A stretch of 64,000 nt of DNA from positions 62,001-126,000 of the forward strand of contig NZ_FRAB01000017.1 in the NCBI RefSeq assembly GCF_900142195.1, given 5' to 3'. This DNA comes from Paraburkholderia terricola (GTDB taxonomy: Bacteria; Pseudomonadota; Gammaproteobacteria; Burkholderiales; Burkholderiaceae). The stretch's first letter is position 1. Every line of letters starts with the position of its first letter. The position numbers and the translations under genes are program-made. The notes beneath the pieces are model-generated. The model had not been told where the DNA came from. It made no database searches and was given only the letters and a program-made list of their open reading frames with translations. Of the stretch, positions 19,634-28,219 are shown in pieces.

Positions 19634-20587
19634 ATGACCGCACCTCAACGCCCCCGCGTGCCGCGGCGCGCGCTCGACGGCGTGCTGCTGCTCGACAAGC
19701 CGCTCGGCCTGTCGAGCAACGACGCGCTGATTCGCGCGAAACGTCTCTATCTGGCGAAAAAGGCGGGCCACACCGGCACGCTCGACCCGCTCGCCACCGG
19801 TTTGCTGCCGCTGTGCTTCGGCGAAGCCACCAAGTTCTCGCAGGATCTGCTCGAAGCCGACAAGACCTACGAGGCCACGATGCGCCTCGGCATTCGCACG
19901 ACCACCGGCGACGCCGAAGGCGAGACCATCGACACACGCGAGGTGACGTGCGATCAGGCGGCGGTCCTTGCGGCTTTACCGACGTTTCTCGGCGACATCA
20001 TCCAGGTTCCGCCGATGTATTCGGCGCTCAAGCGCGACGGCAAGCCGCTGTACGAATACGCGCGCGCCGGTCAGACGGTCGAACGGGAAGGGCGGCAGGT
20101 GACGATCCACGCGCTCGAATTGCTCGCCTGCGCGCTGCCGGACGTGACCTTTCGCGTGACGTGCAGCAAGGGCACGTATGTGCGCACGCTCGCCGAGGAC
20201 ATCGGCGAAGCGTTGGGTTGCGGCGCGCATCTGGTGGCGTTGCGGCGCACCGGCGTCGGCGCGCTGACGCTGGAACACGCGGTGACGCTCGATGCTCTGT
20301 CGAGCGCGCCGGAAAGCGAGCGGGACGCGTGGCTGCAACCGGTCGACGCGCTGCTGTCCACGTTCCCGCTCGTCAGGCTGGATGAGGACGCGACTCGCCG
20401 CTTTCTGCACGGTCAACGCCTGAAGCTGTCGGAGTTGGCGATCACCGGCGACGCGGTGAATGCGCCGCGCGTGCGTGTGTATGACGGGGAAGGCCGCCTG
20501 CTCGGTGTCGCGAAACAAGGCGAAGGCGTGCTCGCACCGGAACGGCTGGTGGTGACGACGGCGAGCCAGGCCGCGTTAAAGCGCTAG
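19634..20587 (+). CDS. truB: TruB, tRNA pseudouridine-55 synthase
   Basis: Makes pseudouridine 55 in the T-loop of tRNAs. The 317-residue protein carries GVLLLDKPLGLSSNDALI at the N-terminus, the catalytic motif GHTGTLDPLATGLLP with Asp51, the conserved DKTYEATMRLG, and a C-terminal PUA-like domain. Length agrees with the E. coli protein (314). It ends the ribosome-maturation block and is followed by a bidirectional terminator. Confidence 0.97.
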   Translation: MTAPQRPRVPRRALDGVLLLDKPLGLSSNDALIRAKRLYLAKKAGHTGTLDPLATGLLPLCFGEATKFSQDLLEADKTYEATMRLGIRTTTGDAEGETIDTREVTCDQAAVLAALPTFLGDIIQVPPMYSALKRDGKPLYEYARAGQTVEREGRQVTIHALELLACALPDVTFRVTCSKGTYVRTLAEDIGEALGCGAHLVALRRTGVGALTLEHAVTLDALSSAPESERDAWLQPVDALLSTFPLVRLDEDATRRFLHGQRLKLSELAITGDAVNAPRVRVYDGEGRLLGVAKQGEGVLAPERLVVTTASQAALKR

Positions 20588-20608
20588 AAGCCGAAGCCGA
20601 AGCAAGGA

Positions 20609-20646
20609 AAAAAGGCGGGACCGCTCGAAAGCGGCCCCGCCTTTTT
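20609..20646. terminator. Bidirectional intrinsic terminator
   Basis: AAAAGGCGGG-ACCGCT pairs with AGCGGC-CCCGCCTTTT around a CGAA loop, with A-runs on the left and T-runs on the right. It serves truB on the plus strand and emrB on the minus strand. Confidence 0.9.
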
Positions 20647-20684
20647 CCATTCCACTTCGCCGCGCCCGGAAAGACGCAACAACG

Positions 20685-22247
20685 TCAATGCGCGGCCGCC
20701 GCCGCCGCGCCGGCGTCACCGCCTGCACGCTCCGGCCTGGTGATCCAGATCAGCGCGATTAGCGCGACAAAAATGCCGGCCGACACGAAGAACAGATCGT
20801 TCACGCCCAATTGCGCGGCCTGTTGCGTGGCCATCGTGTTGAACAATCCATAAGCTTGCGGCTGACTGAAACCGGCCGCACCCATTTGCCGGATCGACTG
20901 ATCGAACACCGGGTTGTACGCGCTAGCCTGTTCGGCCAGTTGCGCGTGATGCATGATGGTGCGGTGATCCCACGCCGTCTGGAAGATCGAGGTGCCGATG
21001 CCGCCGCACATGATCCGCACGAAATTCGACAAACCCGATGCGGCCGGAATCCGGTTGCCGGGCAAGCCCGAAAGCGTGATCGACACCAGCGGAATGAAGA
21101 ACCCGGCCATGCCGATGCCTTGAATCAACGTGGGCAGCAGCAGCGAATACGTATCGACGCCGGTCGTATAACGCGAGCGCATCCAGAAGCACAACGCGAA
21201 TACGAGGAACGACAGCGTCGCGATATAGCGCGGATCGGTACGCGGCAAGATCTTGCCTGTGATCGGCGACAGCAGCACGGCGAACAGGCCGACCGGCGCC
21301 ATGACCAGTCCCGCCTCGGTTGCCGTGTAACCGATATCGGTTTGCAGCCACAACGGCAGCAGCACGAGATTGCCGAAGTACAGGCCATAGCCGACCGACA
21401 GCGCAACCGTGCCGCCCGTGAAATTACGCTTGCTGAAGAGCGACAGATCGACCACCGGATGCTCGGCCGTCAGCTCCCACACCACGAAGAACGCGAGCGC
21501 GATCACCGCGACCAGCGTCAGCACGACGATGGTGGTCGACGAAAACCAGTCGAGGTCCTTGCCTTTGTCGAGCATGATCTGCAACGCGCCGACCCAAAGG
21601 ATCAGCAGGCCGAGACCGACGCCGTCGATCGGCGCTTTTTTAATCACTGAATCGCGATTGCGGAAGATCATCCACGTGGCCGCGGCGGCAATCGCGCCGA
21701 CCGGAATGTTGACGTAGAAAATCCACGGCCAGGAGATGTTGTCCGAGATCCAGCCGCCGAGAATCGGCCCGGCCACCGGCGCGATCAACGTGGTCATCGC
21801 CCACATCGACAACGCCATCGGCGCCTTGGCGCGCGGATAGCTGGCGAGCAGCAGCGTTTGCGACAGCGGAATCATCGGGCCGGCCACGGCGCCTTGCAGC
21901 ACGCGCGACGCCAGCAGGAACGGCAGCGTGGGCGCGAGGCCGCACAGCCACGACGAGATCACGAACAGCACGATCGACGCCATGAACAGGCGCACCTGAC
22001 CGATGCGGTCGGTGAGCCAGCCGGTGAGCGGCACGGAGATCGCGTTCGCCACCGCGAACGAGGTGATTACCCACGTGCCCTGGTCGGACGACACGCCGAG
22101 GTCGCCCGAAATGGACGGAATCGAGACGTTCGCAATCGACGTGTCGAGCACGTTCATAAAGACGGCGAGCGACACCGCAATGGTGCCGATCACCAGTTGC
22201 GCGCCCTCGAGCGGCGGATGAGGAACTTGCGCCTGAGCCTGAGCCAT
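20685..22247 (-). CDS. emrB: EmrB-type DHA2 family MFS drug exporter
   Basis: A 520-residue inner-membrane proton antiporter with 14 expected membrane helices. It shows the DHA2 signature FMNVLDTSIANVSIPSI in helix 1 and MFS motif A as GWLTDRIGQVRLF, and ends in an Ala-rich tail. EmrB proteins work with a periplasmic adaptor (EmrA) and an outer-membrane channel to pump hydrophobic drugs across both membranes. Both partners are the next upstream genes in the same operon. Substrates cannot be read from sequence. Confidence 0.92.
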   Translation of the reverse strand: MAQAQAQVPHPPLEGAQLVIGTIAVSLAVFMNVLDTSIANVSIPSISGDLGVSSDQGTWVITSFAVANAISVPLTGWLTDRIGQVRLFMASIVLFVISSWLCGLAPTLPFLLASRVLQGAVAGPMIPLSQTLLLASYPRAKAPMALSMWAMTTLIAPVAGPILGGWISDNISWPWIFYVNIPVGAIAAAATWMIFRNRDSVIKKAPIDGVGLGLLILWVGALQIMLDKGKDLDWFSSTTIVVLTLVAVIALAFFVVWELTAEHPVVDLSLFSKRNFTGGTVALSVGYGLYFGNLVLLPLWLQTDIGYTATEAGLVMAPVGLFAVLLSPITGKILPRTDPRYIATLSFLVFALCFWMRSRYTTGVDTYSLLLPTLIQGIGMAGFFIPLVSITLSGLPGNRIPAASGLSNFVRIMCGGIGTSIFQTAWDHRTIMHHAQLAEQASAYNPVFDQSIRQMGAAGFSQPQAYGLFNTMATQQAAQLGVNDLFFVSAGIFVALIALIWITRPERAGGDAGAAAAAAH

Positions 22248-22281
22248 GAAGCGAAAAACCTTGTAGGAATCGTTGCGCGGC

Positions 22282-23529
22282 TTACATCAATTTCGCGGCC
22301 GCGGCGGTAGCGGCGGCGGCGGGCTTCGCGCCGCCGGCTTGCGCCGGCTTCTGCGTGCCGCCGTTCGGCCCCGCGTTTTCCGCGATGATGCGGGCGATTT
22401 CCGCGTCGGCTTCGTCGCCGTACTTCTCGAACACGGTGGTCTGATAGACCGTGTTCGGCGCCTGGCCGAGCTGGCCGCCCTGGTCGTCCTTGATGGTCAC
22501 GTCGGCTTGCATCGACAGGCCGATGCGCAGCGGATGCTGTTCGAGCTCCTTCGGGTCGAGCGCGATCCGTACCGGCAGGCGCTGCACCACCTTGATCCAG
22601 TTGCCGGTCGCGTTCTGCGCGGGCAGCAGCGAGAAGGCCGAGCCCGTGCCCGCCGAGAAGCCGACCACCTTGCCGTGATACACCACCGACGAACCGTACA
22701 CGTCGGCCGTCAGTTCGACCGGCTGGCCGATGCGCATGTGCTTCAACTGCACTTCCTTGAAGTTCGCGTCGACCCACACGCTGCCGAGCGGCACGATGGC
22801 CATCAGCGGCGTGCCCGGCGAGACGCGCTGGCCGACCTGCACCGAGCGCTTCGCGACATAGCCCGTGACCGGCGCCGGCAGGTTGTTGCGCGCGTTGTTC
22901 AGGTACGCGTCGCGGACCTTCGCGGCGGCGGACAGCACGTTCGGGTGATTCGCGATCGAGGTGTTGGCGGTCAGCGCGCGGTTCGAGGCCAACTGCTGCT
23001 GGGCGGCGTCGACGGCGGCTTGCGCGCTCTTCACGGCGTCGCGCGCGTGCGAGATTTCCTCGAGCGACACGGCGCCGGTTTGCGCGACCGTCAGCCGGCG
23101 CTTCAGGTCGTCCTGAGCGCGCGACAGATCGGCCTGGCGGACGGCGACTTGCGCCTGGTATTGGTTGTCGTCGGCGAACAGGCCGCGCACCTGGCGCACC
23201 GTTTGCGCGAGATTCGCTTCGGCCTGTTCCAGCGCGACGCGCGCGTCCGCCGGATCGAGCACGACGAGCGGATCGCCGGCCTTCACGGTTTGCGTGTCGT
23301 CCGCATTCACGGCGACGACGGTGCCGGTGACCTGCGGCGTGATTTGCACGACATTGCCGTTCACGTACGCGTCGTCGGTGTCTTCGTGGAAGCGCGCGAC
23401 GAGGAAGTAGTACAGGCCGTAGGCGATCGCGGCGATCAGGATCACGATGACGAGCAGCGTCATCATGCGCTTGCGTTTGCCGTTGTTCGCCGGTTGTGCG
23501 GGGGCAGCGGGCTGCTGGGGGGTGCTCAT
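22282..23529 (-). CDS. emrA: EmrA/HlyD-family periplasmic adaptor
   Basis: A 415-residue membrane fusion protein. A short cytoplasmic N-terminus is followed by one membrane anchor (MMTLLVIVILIAAIAYGLYY), a biotinyl-lipoyl-like domain (TQKVKAGDPLVVLDPADA-type strand), a long alpha-helical hairpin rich in Ala/Gln, and the return strand ending NLPAPVTGYVAKRSVQVGQR. The Ala-rich C-terminus is disordered. GGAG precedes the ATG. It bridges emrB (34 bases downstream) and the outer-membrane factor (upstream). Confidence 0.92.
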   Translation of the reverse strand: MSTPQQPAAPAQPANNGKRKRMMTLLVIVILIAAIAYGLYYFLVARFHEDTDDAYVNGNVVQITPQVTGTVVAVNADDTQTVKAGDPLVVLDPADARVALEQAEANLAQTVRQVRGLFADDNQYQAQVAVRQADLSRAQDDLKRRLTVAQTGAVSLEEISHARDAVKSAQAAVDAAQQQLASNRALTANTSIANHPNVLSAAAKVRDAYLNNARNNLPAPVTGYVAKRSVQVGQRVSPGTPLMAIVPLGSVWVDANFKEVQLKHMRIGQPVELTADVYGSSVVYHGKVVGFSAGTGSAFSLLPAQNATGNWIKVVQRLPVRIALDPKELEQHPLRIGLSMQADVTIKDDQGGQLGQAPNTVYQTTVFEKYGDEADAEIARIIAENAGPNGGTQKPAQAGGAKPAAAATAAAAKLM

Positions 23530-23601
23530 TGATGTGCTCCGGGTTCTCTCAAGCGTCGTCGTTTATTCGGGTGTGCGTGCGGGTCTGGTGCCGATGCCGT
23601 G

Positions 23602-25110
23602 TCAGTTCGCGGCGGCGGTCGCGGCGGTGGCCGACGCCGGGGCATCGGTCGGCACCACGAGGCCGGTCTGGGTCGCGTCGAAACCGCCGCCGAGCGCCTT
23701 GACGAGACCGATCTGCATATCGCGGCGGCGCATCTTCAGGCTCGTTACCGTCTGTTCGGCGGCAAGGCGGTTCTGGTCGGCGGTCAGCACCTGCAACTGC
23801 GGCGACAAACCGGCCTTGTAGCGGATCACGGCCAGCTGATACGCCTTGGTGGACGCGTCGAGCGCGCGCTGCGCGTCGCCCGATTGCTGGTCGATCGAAC
23901 GGATCGACGACACTTGCGTCGCCACGTCAGAGAGGGCGTTGATCAGCGTCTGGTTGTAGTTCGCCACATCCAGATCGAAATCGGCGTAGCGTCCCTTCAA
24001 CTGCGAGCGCAGCGCGCCGGCGTCGAAGATCGGCAGGTGGATGGCGGGGCCGAATTGCATCTGGCGGCTGCCCGCCTTGAGGAATCGGCCCCAGCCGAAC
24101 GCGTCGAAACCGAAGCCGGCGGCGAGGTTGACGTCCGGGAAGAACTCCGCTTTCGCTTCCTTAACGTCGTGCATCGCGGCTTCGACCTGCCAGCGCGCGG
24201 CGACGATGTCCGCGCGGCGCGCCACGAGATCGGCCGGCAGGTTGTTCGGCAGCGCCACGGTGTCGCCGGTGGTCAGGACCGGCTGGGCGATCTGCAGGCC
24301 GCGGTCGGGACCCTTGCCCAGCAGCGCGCCCAACTGATAGCGCACCACGGTGATCTGGCCGTCGAGGTCGGTCAGCGTCGACTGGCTGGTTGCGATGTTG
24401 CCGTTCGCGGTTTGCCGCTCGACGTTGGTGTCGAGACCGGCGGCGACGCGCCCGTTCGTAATGCGGCCGATTTCCTGACGGTTGGCGATTTCACGCGCGG
24501 CGATGTCGCGCAGCGCGTACAGCTGCGCGAGCTGGTTGTACCTGCTCGCCACCGACGCGGCGAGCGTCACGCGCGCCTGCTGCATGTCGGCTTCAGCGGC
24601 TTTTTCCTGCGACACCGCCTGGCCGAGGCGCTGGCGGTTTTTGCCCCACAGGTCGAGATCCCATGACGCGCTCGCGAGCACGTTGTTTTCGCTATACCAG
24701 GTGCCGCCGTACGGAGGCGGGTAGAGCGCGTTGCCCGAGAACAGCTCGCGGGTCCACGAATAGCTGCCGGTGACCTTCGGATACAGCGCCGAGCGCGAGC
24801 TCTCGATATACGACGAAGCCTTGGCCACGCGCGCCTGCGCCTGGGCGATCGACGGACTGCCTTCGAGCGCCTCCGCGATCAGCTTGGGCAGTTGCGGGTC
24901 GCCGAACTGGTTGGCCCAGTCGAACGACGGCCATTGGCCGCTCTCGCTGGGCAGACTCCGAGCGGACTCGTACTGAGCCGGCGACGACATCTGCTTGTCG
25001 CTTTTCATACCGAAGTAGTTCGCGCACCCCGTGAGGGCGAGCGCCGTCACAGCGGCGGCGACAGCGGCCCGGCTCGAAAGTGCGGGCACGGACAGGGAAA
25101 GGGATTTCAT
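23602..25110 (-). CDS. NodT/OprM-family outer-membrane efflux lipoprotein
   Basis: A 502-residue TolC-fold outer-membrane factor. The start at 25110 gives a lipoprotein signal peptide with lipobox LALTGC and acylated Cys followed by Ala-Asn. Two outer-membrane-efflux repeats are visible: SIAQARVAKASSYIESSRSA-type helices in the first half and a VNLAAGFGFDAFGWG segment leading to the second. The frame is open to 25194, but that part overlaps the marR end and lacks signal-peptide character. It is the exit duct for EmrAB in this operon. Confidence 0.9.
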   Translation of the reverse strand: MKSLSLSVPALSSRAAVAAAVTALALTGCANYFGMKSDKQMSSPAQYESARSLPSESGQWPSFDWANQFGDPQLPKLIAEALEGSPSIAQAQARVAKASSYIESSRSALYPKVTGSYSWTRELFSGNALYPPPYGGTWYSENNVLASASWDLDLWGKNRQRLGQAVSQEKAAEADMQQARVTLAASVASRYNQLAQLYALRDIAAREIANRQEIGRITNGRVAAGLDTNVERQTANGNIATSQSTLTDLDGQITVVRYQLGALLGKGPDRGLQIAQPVLTTGDTVALPNNLPADLVARRADIVAARWQVEAAMHDVKEAKAEFFPDVNLAAGFGFDAFGWGRFLKAGSRQMQFGPAIHLPIFDAGALRSQLKGRYADFDLDVANYNQTLINALSDVATQVSSIRSIDQQSGDAQRALDASTKAYQLAVIRYKAGLSPQLQVLTADQNRLAAEQTVTSLKMRRRDMQIGLVKALGGGFDATQTGLVVPTDAPASATAATAAAN

Positions 25111-25159
25111 TCGCTCGACTCTTTGAGTGAAGATAATGATGGACACTGCAAGCAAATTC

Positions 25160-25675
25160 TTACGATTTGCTGTCGGGTTTGCTTGCTGCATCACGGGTAA
25201 CTCCCGTTTGTTCGCCGGCGTTGACCAGCACGCGGCGCAGCATGCTTTTCAGAAAGCCCACTTCTTCGGGAGTGAAACCGCTCAGCAGGCTGTTCAGCAC
25301 GCCAGTGAAAATCGCGGGCATCCTGGCGGCGATCGCCTGGCCTTCGGGCGTCAGCGCGAGACGAACCACGCGTCGGTCTTCGTTGCTGCGCACTCTCGTC
25401 AGCAGGCCGCGTTTTTCCAGTCGGTCGACCAGACGCGTGACGGCGCTTGCGTCAATGCCGTATTCACGGGCCAGTTCGGCCGCCAGCAGGCATTTGCCGC
25501 TGGCCACCATGAACAGGATGCTGCCTTGCTGGCTGGTGATGCCCAGTTCGGCCATGCTGCGCTGAGTGACCAGATTCGACATAGTCGATCTCACTCGCGT
25601 GATCAGGTAGCCGACGCTTTCGCCGACCTGGTATTCGCTGATCTCGGGCGGCGGGGTGGGGGACGGCTTCGTCAT
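25160..25675 (-). CDS. MarR-family regulator of the efflux operon
   Basis: A 171-residue MarR protein: dimerisation helices at both ends and a winged helix-turn-helix at about residues 45-110 (ITSQQGSILFMVASG, IDASAVTRLVDRLEKRGLLTR, DRRVVRLALTPEG). MarR proteins typically repress drug-efflux genes and let go on ligand binding. It is the first gene of a four-gene operon, 49 bases before the outer-membrane factor, with a promoter at 25711-25740; autorepression of the operon is likely but inferred. Confidence 0.92.
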   Translation of the reverse strand: MTKPSPTPPPEISEYQVGESVGYLITRVRSTMSNLVTQRSMAELGITSQQGSILFMVASGKCLLAAELAREYGIDASAVTRLVDRLEKRGLLTRVRSNEDRRVVRLALTPEGQAIAARMPAIFTGVLNSLLSGFTPEEVGFLKSMLRRVLVNAGEQTGVTRDAASKPDSKS

Positions 25676-25710
25676 GACTCTCGTGCGAACGCAATGGTTG
25701 ACTAGGCAGG

Positions 25711-25740
25711 ATTATAAGATGGGATTGATTGACGCGGCAA
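25711..25740 (-). promoter_or_regulatory. Promoter of the marR-efflux operon
   Basis: On the minus strand TTGCCG (25735-25740), an 18-base spacer and a consensus TATAAT (25711-25716). The start point would be near 25704, about 30 bases before the marR ATG. No obvious palindromic operator was found. Confidence 0.65.
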
Positions 25741-25899
25741 GCGTTACCACAGCTTAGGCAAGGAACTTTTGCTGCTCAAGGTTATACGTTGACCGGTTTT
25801 GCGTGGGATTTTCCCGGCGAAAGTCGCATAGTTTCCTACGCTTCGCTGCGCCGAAGATGCTCGGTCTGTCAGGGAATACCAGAAAGCTTCATTCGTGCG

Positions 25900-25908
25900 T
25901 GCTATAAT
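25900..25908 (+). promoter_or_regulatory. Extended -10 promoter of typA
   Basis: TGC followed by consensus TATAAT (25903-25908) about 100 bases upstream of the typA ATG. No good -35 box is present, consistent with an extended -10 promoter. Confidence 0.55.
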
Positions 25909-26011
25909 GTTGGGTTCCCAAAAGTGCGCTTTGGGCTTGTCGTGGTTCATGAGAAGTAACCAAGTAACCGGCATGAGCATTCGGCGCACTCCAACTGTCC
26001 CCAGGTTTCCT

Positions 26012-27838
26012 ATGACCCGCGCCCTACGCAACATCGCCATCATTGCCCACGTCGACCACGGCAAGACCACGCTCGTCGACCAGCTCCTCCGCCAGACCGC
26101 CACGTTCCGCGAGAACCAGCAGGTCGTCGAACGCGTGATGGACTCGAACGACATCGAAAAAGAACGTGGCATCACGATTCTGTCGAAGAACTGCGCGGTC
26201 GAATACGAAGGCACGCACATCAATATCGTCGACACGCCGGGCCACGCCGACTTCGGCGGTGAAGTGGAGCGCGTGCTGTCGATGGTCGACTCGGTGCTGC
26301 TGCTGGTGGATGCGGTCGAAGGCCCGATGCCGCAAACGCGCTTCGTGACCAAGAAAGCGCTGGCGCTCGGCCTGAAGCCGATCGTCGTGATCAACAAGGT
26401 TGATCGTCCGGGCGCGCGCATCGACTGGGTGATCAACCAGACCTTCGACCTGTTCGACAAGCTGGGCGCGTCGGACGAGCAGCTCGACTTCCCGATCGTC
26501 TACGCATCGGGCTTGAACGGCTACGCCGGCCTGACGCCGGACGTGCGTGAAGGCGACATGCGTCCGCTGTTCTACGCCGTGCTGCAACACGTACCGGTTC
26601 GCCCGGCCGATCCGGAAGCGCCGCTGCAACTGCAGATCACGTCGCTCGACTATTCGTCGTATGTTGGCCGTATCGGCGTGGGCCGCATCACGCGCGGCCG
26701 CATCAAGCCGGGCATGGCCGTAGCCGTGCGTTCGGGCCCCGACGGCGCGATCCTGAATCGCAAGATCAACCAGGTGCTGTCGTTCAAGGGTCTGGAGCGC
26801 GTGCAGGTCGAATCGGCCGAGGCCGGCGACATCGTGCTGATCAACGGTATCGAGGAAATCGGCATCGGCGTGACCATCTGCTCGCCGGAACAGCCGGAAG
26901 CGCTGCCGATGATCACCGTCGACGAACCCACGCTGACCATGAACTTCCTCGTCAACTCGTCGCCGCTCGCCGGTCGCGAAGGCAAGTTCGTCACGAGCCG
27001 TCAGATTCGCGACCGTCTGATGAAGGAGCTGAACCACAACGTCGCGCTGCGCGTGAAGGAAACCGGCGACGAAACCACCTTCGAAGTGGCCGGCCGCGGT
27101 GAATTGCACCTGACCATTCTCGTGGAAAACATGCGCCGTGAAGGCTACGAGCTGGCCGTGTCGCGTCCGCGCGTGGTGATGCAGGAAATCGACGGTGTGA
27201 AGCACGAGCCGTACGAAAACCTGACCGTCGACATGGAAGACGCCCACCAGGGCGGCGTGATGGAAGAACTCGGCCGCCGCAAGGGCGAAATGCTCGACAT
27301 GGCGTCGGACGGCCGTGGCCGCACGCGTCTCGAGTACCGCATTTCGGCACGTGGCCTGATCGGCTTCCAGTCGGAATTCCTCACGCTCACGCGCGGCACG
27401 GGCCTGATGAGCCACACGTTCGACTCGTATCAGCCGGTCAGGGAAGGCGCGGTCGGCGAGCGTCGCAACGGCGTGCTGATTTCGCAGGACGACGGCGCGG
27501 CAGTCGCTTACGCGCTGTGGAAATTGCAGGATCGCGGCCGCATGTTCGTGTCGCCGGGCGAGCCGCTGTACGAAGGCATGATCATCGGCATTCACAGCCG
27601 GGACAACGACCTGGTCGTGAACCCGATCAAGGGCAAGCAATTGACCAACGTGCGTTCGTCGGGTACCGACGAAGCGGTGCGCCTCGTGCCGCCGATCCAG
27701 ATGTCGCTGGAATACGCGGTTGAATTCATCGACGACGATGAACTGGTCGAAGTCACGCCGCAATCGATCCGTCTGCGCAAGCGCTATCTGAAGGAACACG
27801 AGCGCCGCAGCGCAAGCCGTAAGGGCGCCGTGGACTGA
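26012..27838 (+). CDS. typA: TypA/BipA, ribosome-associated translational GTPase
   Basis: A 608-residue translation-factor GTPase related to EF-G that assists 50S assembly and stress or cold responses. It shows HVDHGKTT from residue 13 (G1), the switch segment [22 protein letters not shown] (G3) and NKVDRPGAR (G4), then beta-barrel, EF-G-like and the BipA-specific C-terminal domain. I placed the start at 26012 ([11 protein letters not shown]), which matches the E. coli length of about 607; the open frame upstream covers the promoter. A terminator follows. Confidence 0.97.
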   Translation: MTRALRNIAIIAHVDHGKTTLVDQLLRQTATFRENQQVVERVMDSNDIEKERGITILSKNCAVEYEGTHINIVDTPGHADFGGEVERVLSMVDSVLLLVDAVEGPMPQTRFVTKKALALGLKPIVVINKVDRPGARIDWVINQTFDLFDKLGASDEQLDFPIVYASGLNGYAGLTPDVREGDMRPLFYAVLQHVPVRPADPEAPLQLQITSLDYSSYVGRIGVGRITRGRIKPGMAVAVRSGPDGAILNRKINQVLSFKGLERVQVESAEAGDIVLINGIEEIGIGVTICSPEQPEALPMITVDEPTLTMNFLVNSSPLAGREGKFVTSRQIRDRLMKELNHNVALRVKETGDETTFEVAGRGELHLTILVENMRREGYELAVSRPRVVMQEIDGVKHEPYENLTVDMEDAHQGGVMEELGRRKGEMLDMASDGRGRTRLEYRISARGLIGFQSEFLTLTRGTGLMSHTFDSYQPVREGAVGERRNGVLISQDDGAAVAYALWKLQDRGRMFVSPGEPLYEGMIIGIHSRDNDLVVNPIKGKQLTNVRSSGTDEAVRLVPPIQMSLEYAVEFIDDDELVEVTPQSIRLRKRYLKEHERRSASRKGAVD

Positions 27839-28219
27839 TTGACCTCGCCTTGCGCGGCATGATGGCAAGGTAAGACAGGCAAAAGCCACCTCCGGGTGGC
27901 TTTTGCCGTTTCTGGCGCGCCAATCGCGTTGTGCGTAGTTGCTAGCGGTTGGCAAACCGTTGATGCGCGTTTGTCCACGTTTATCGTGGAAAGACTGCCG
28001 CGCATTGGATACCGGCCGCAAAGCCCGTCGCGGCGGGCTTGAGCGGCAAACCGTCGGCTATCTGGACTATTTGATCTGTGCTATGCTCCCCGGGTGCAAA
28101 GTTTTAGGTCCTTCCAAGCAAGACTTGATTCGCGCAATCCGCTAAACGGTCAGGCCGTGTCGCGGAAGGTTCTGTAACCCGCTATTTCTCGAGAAACTCG
28201 AAGAAAGGTGAGCGTAAAA
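27839..28219. other. Intergenic region between typA and odhA
   Basis: A 381-base gap containing the typA terminator (27878-27910) and the odhA leader. A TGC-TATGCT extended -10-like box at 28079-28087 may start odhA transcription, but the -35 region is poor. No gene is recognised. Confidence 0.45.
27878..27910 (+). terminator. Intrinsic terminator of typA
   Basis: GGCAAAAGCCACC (27878-27890) pairs perfectly with GGTGGCTTTTGCC (27895-27907) around a TCCG loop, followed by GTTT. Confidence 0.8.

Larger units (their letters stand above)
25676..26011. other. Intergenic region between marR and typA with two divergent promoters
   Basis: A 336-base gap carrying the minus-strand promoter of the efflux operon and a plus-strand extended -10 promoter for typA. 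No gene is recognised between them. Confidence 0.5.
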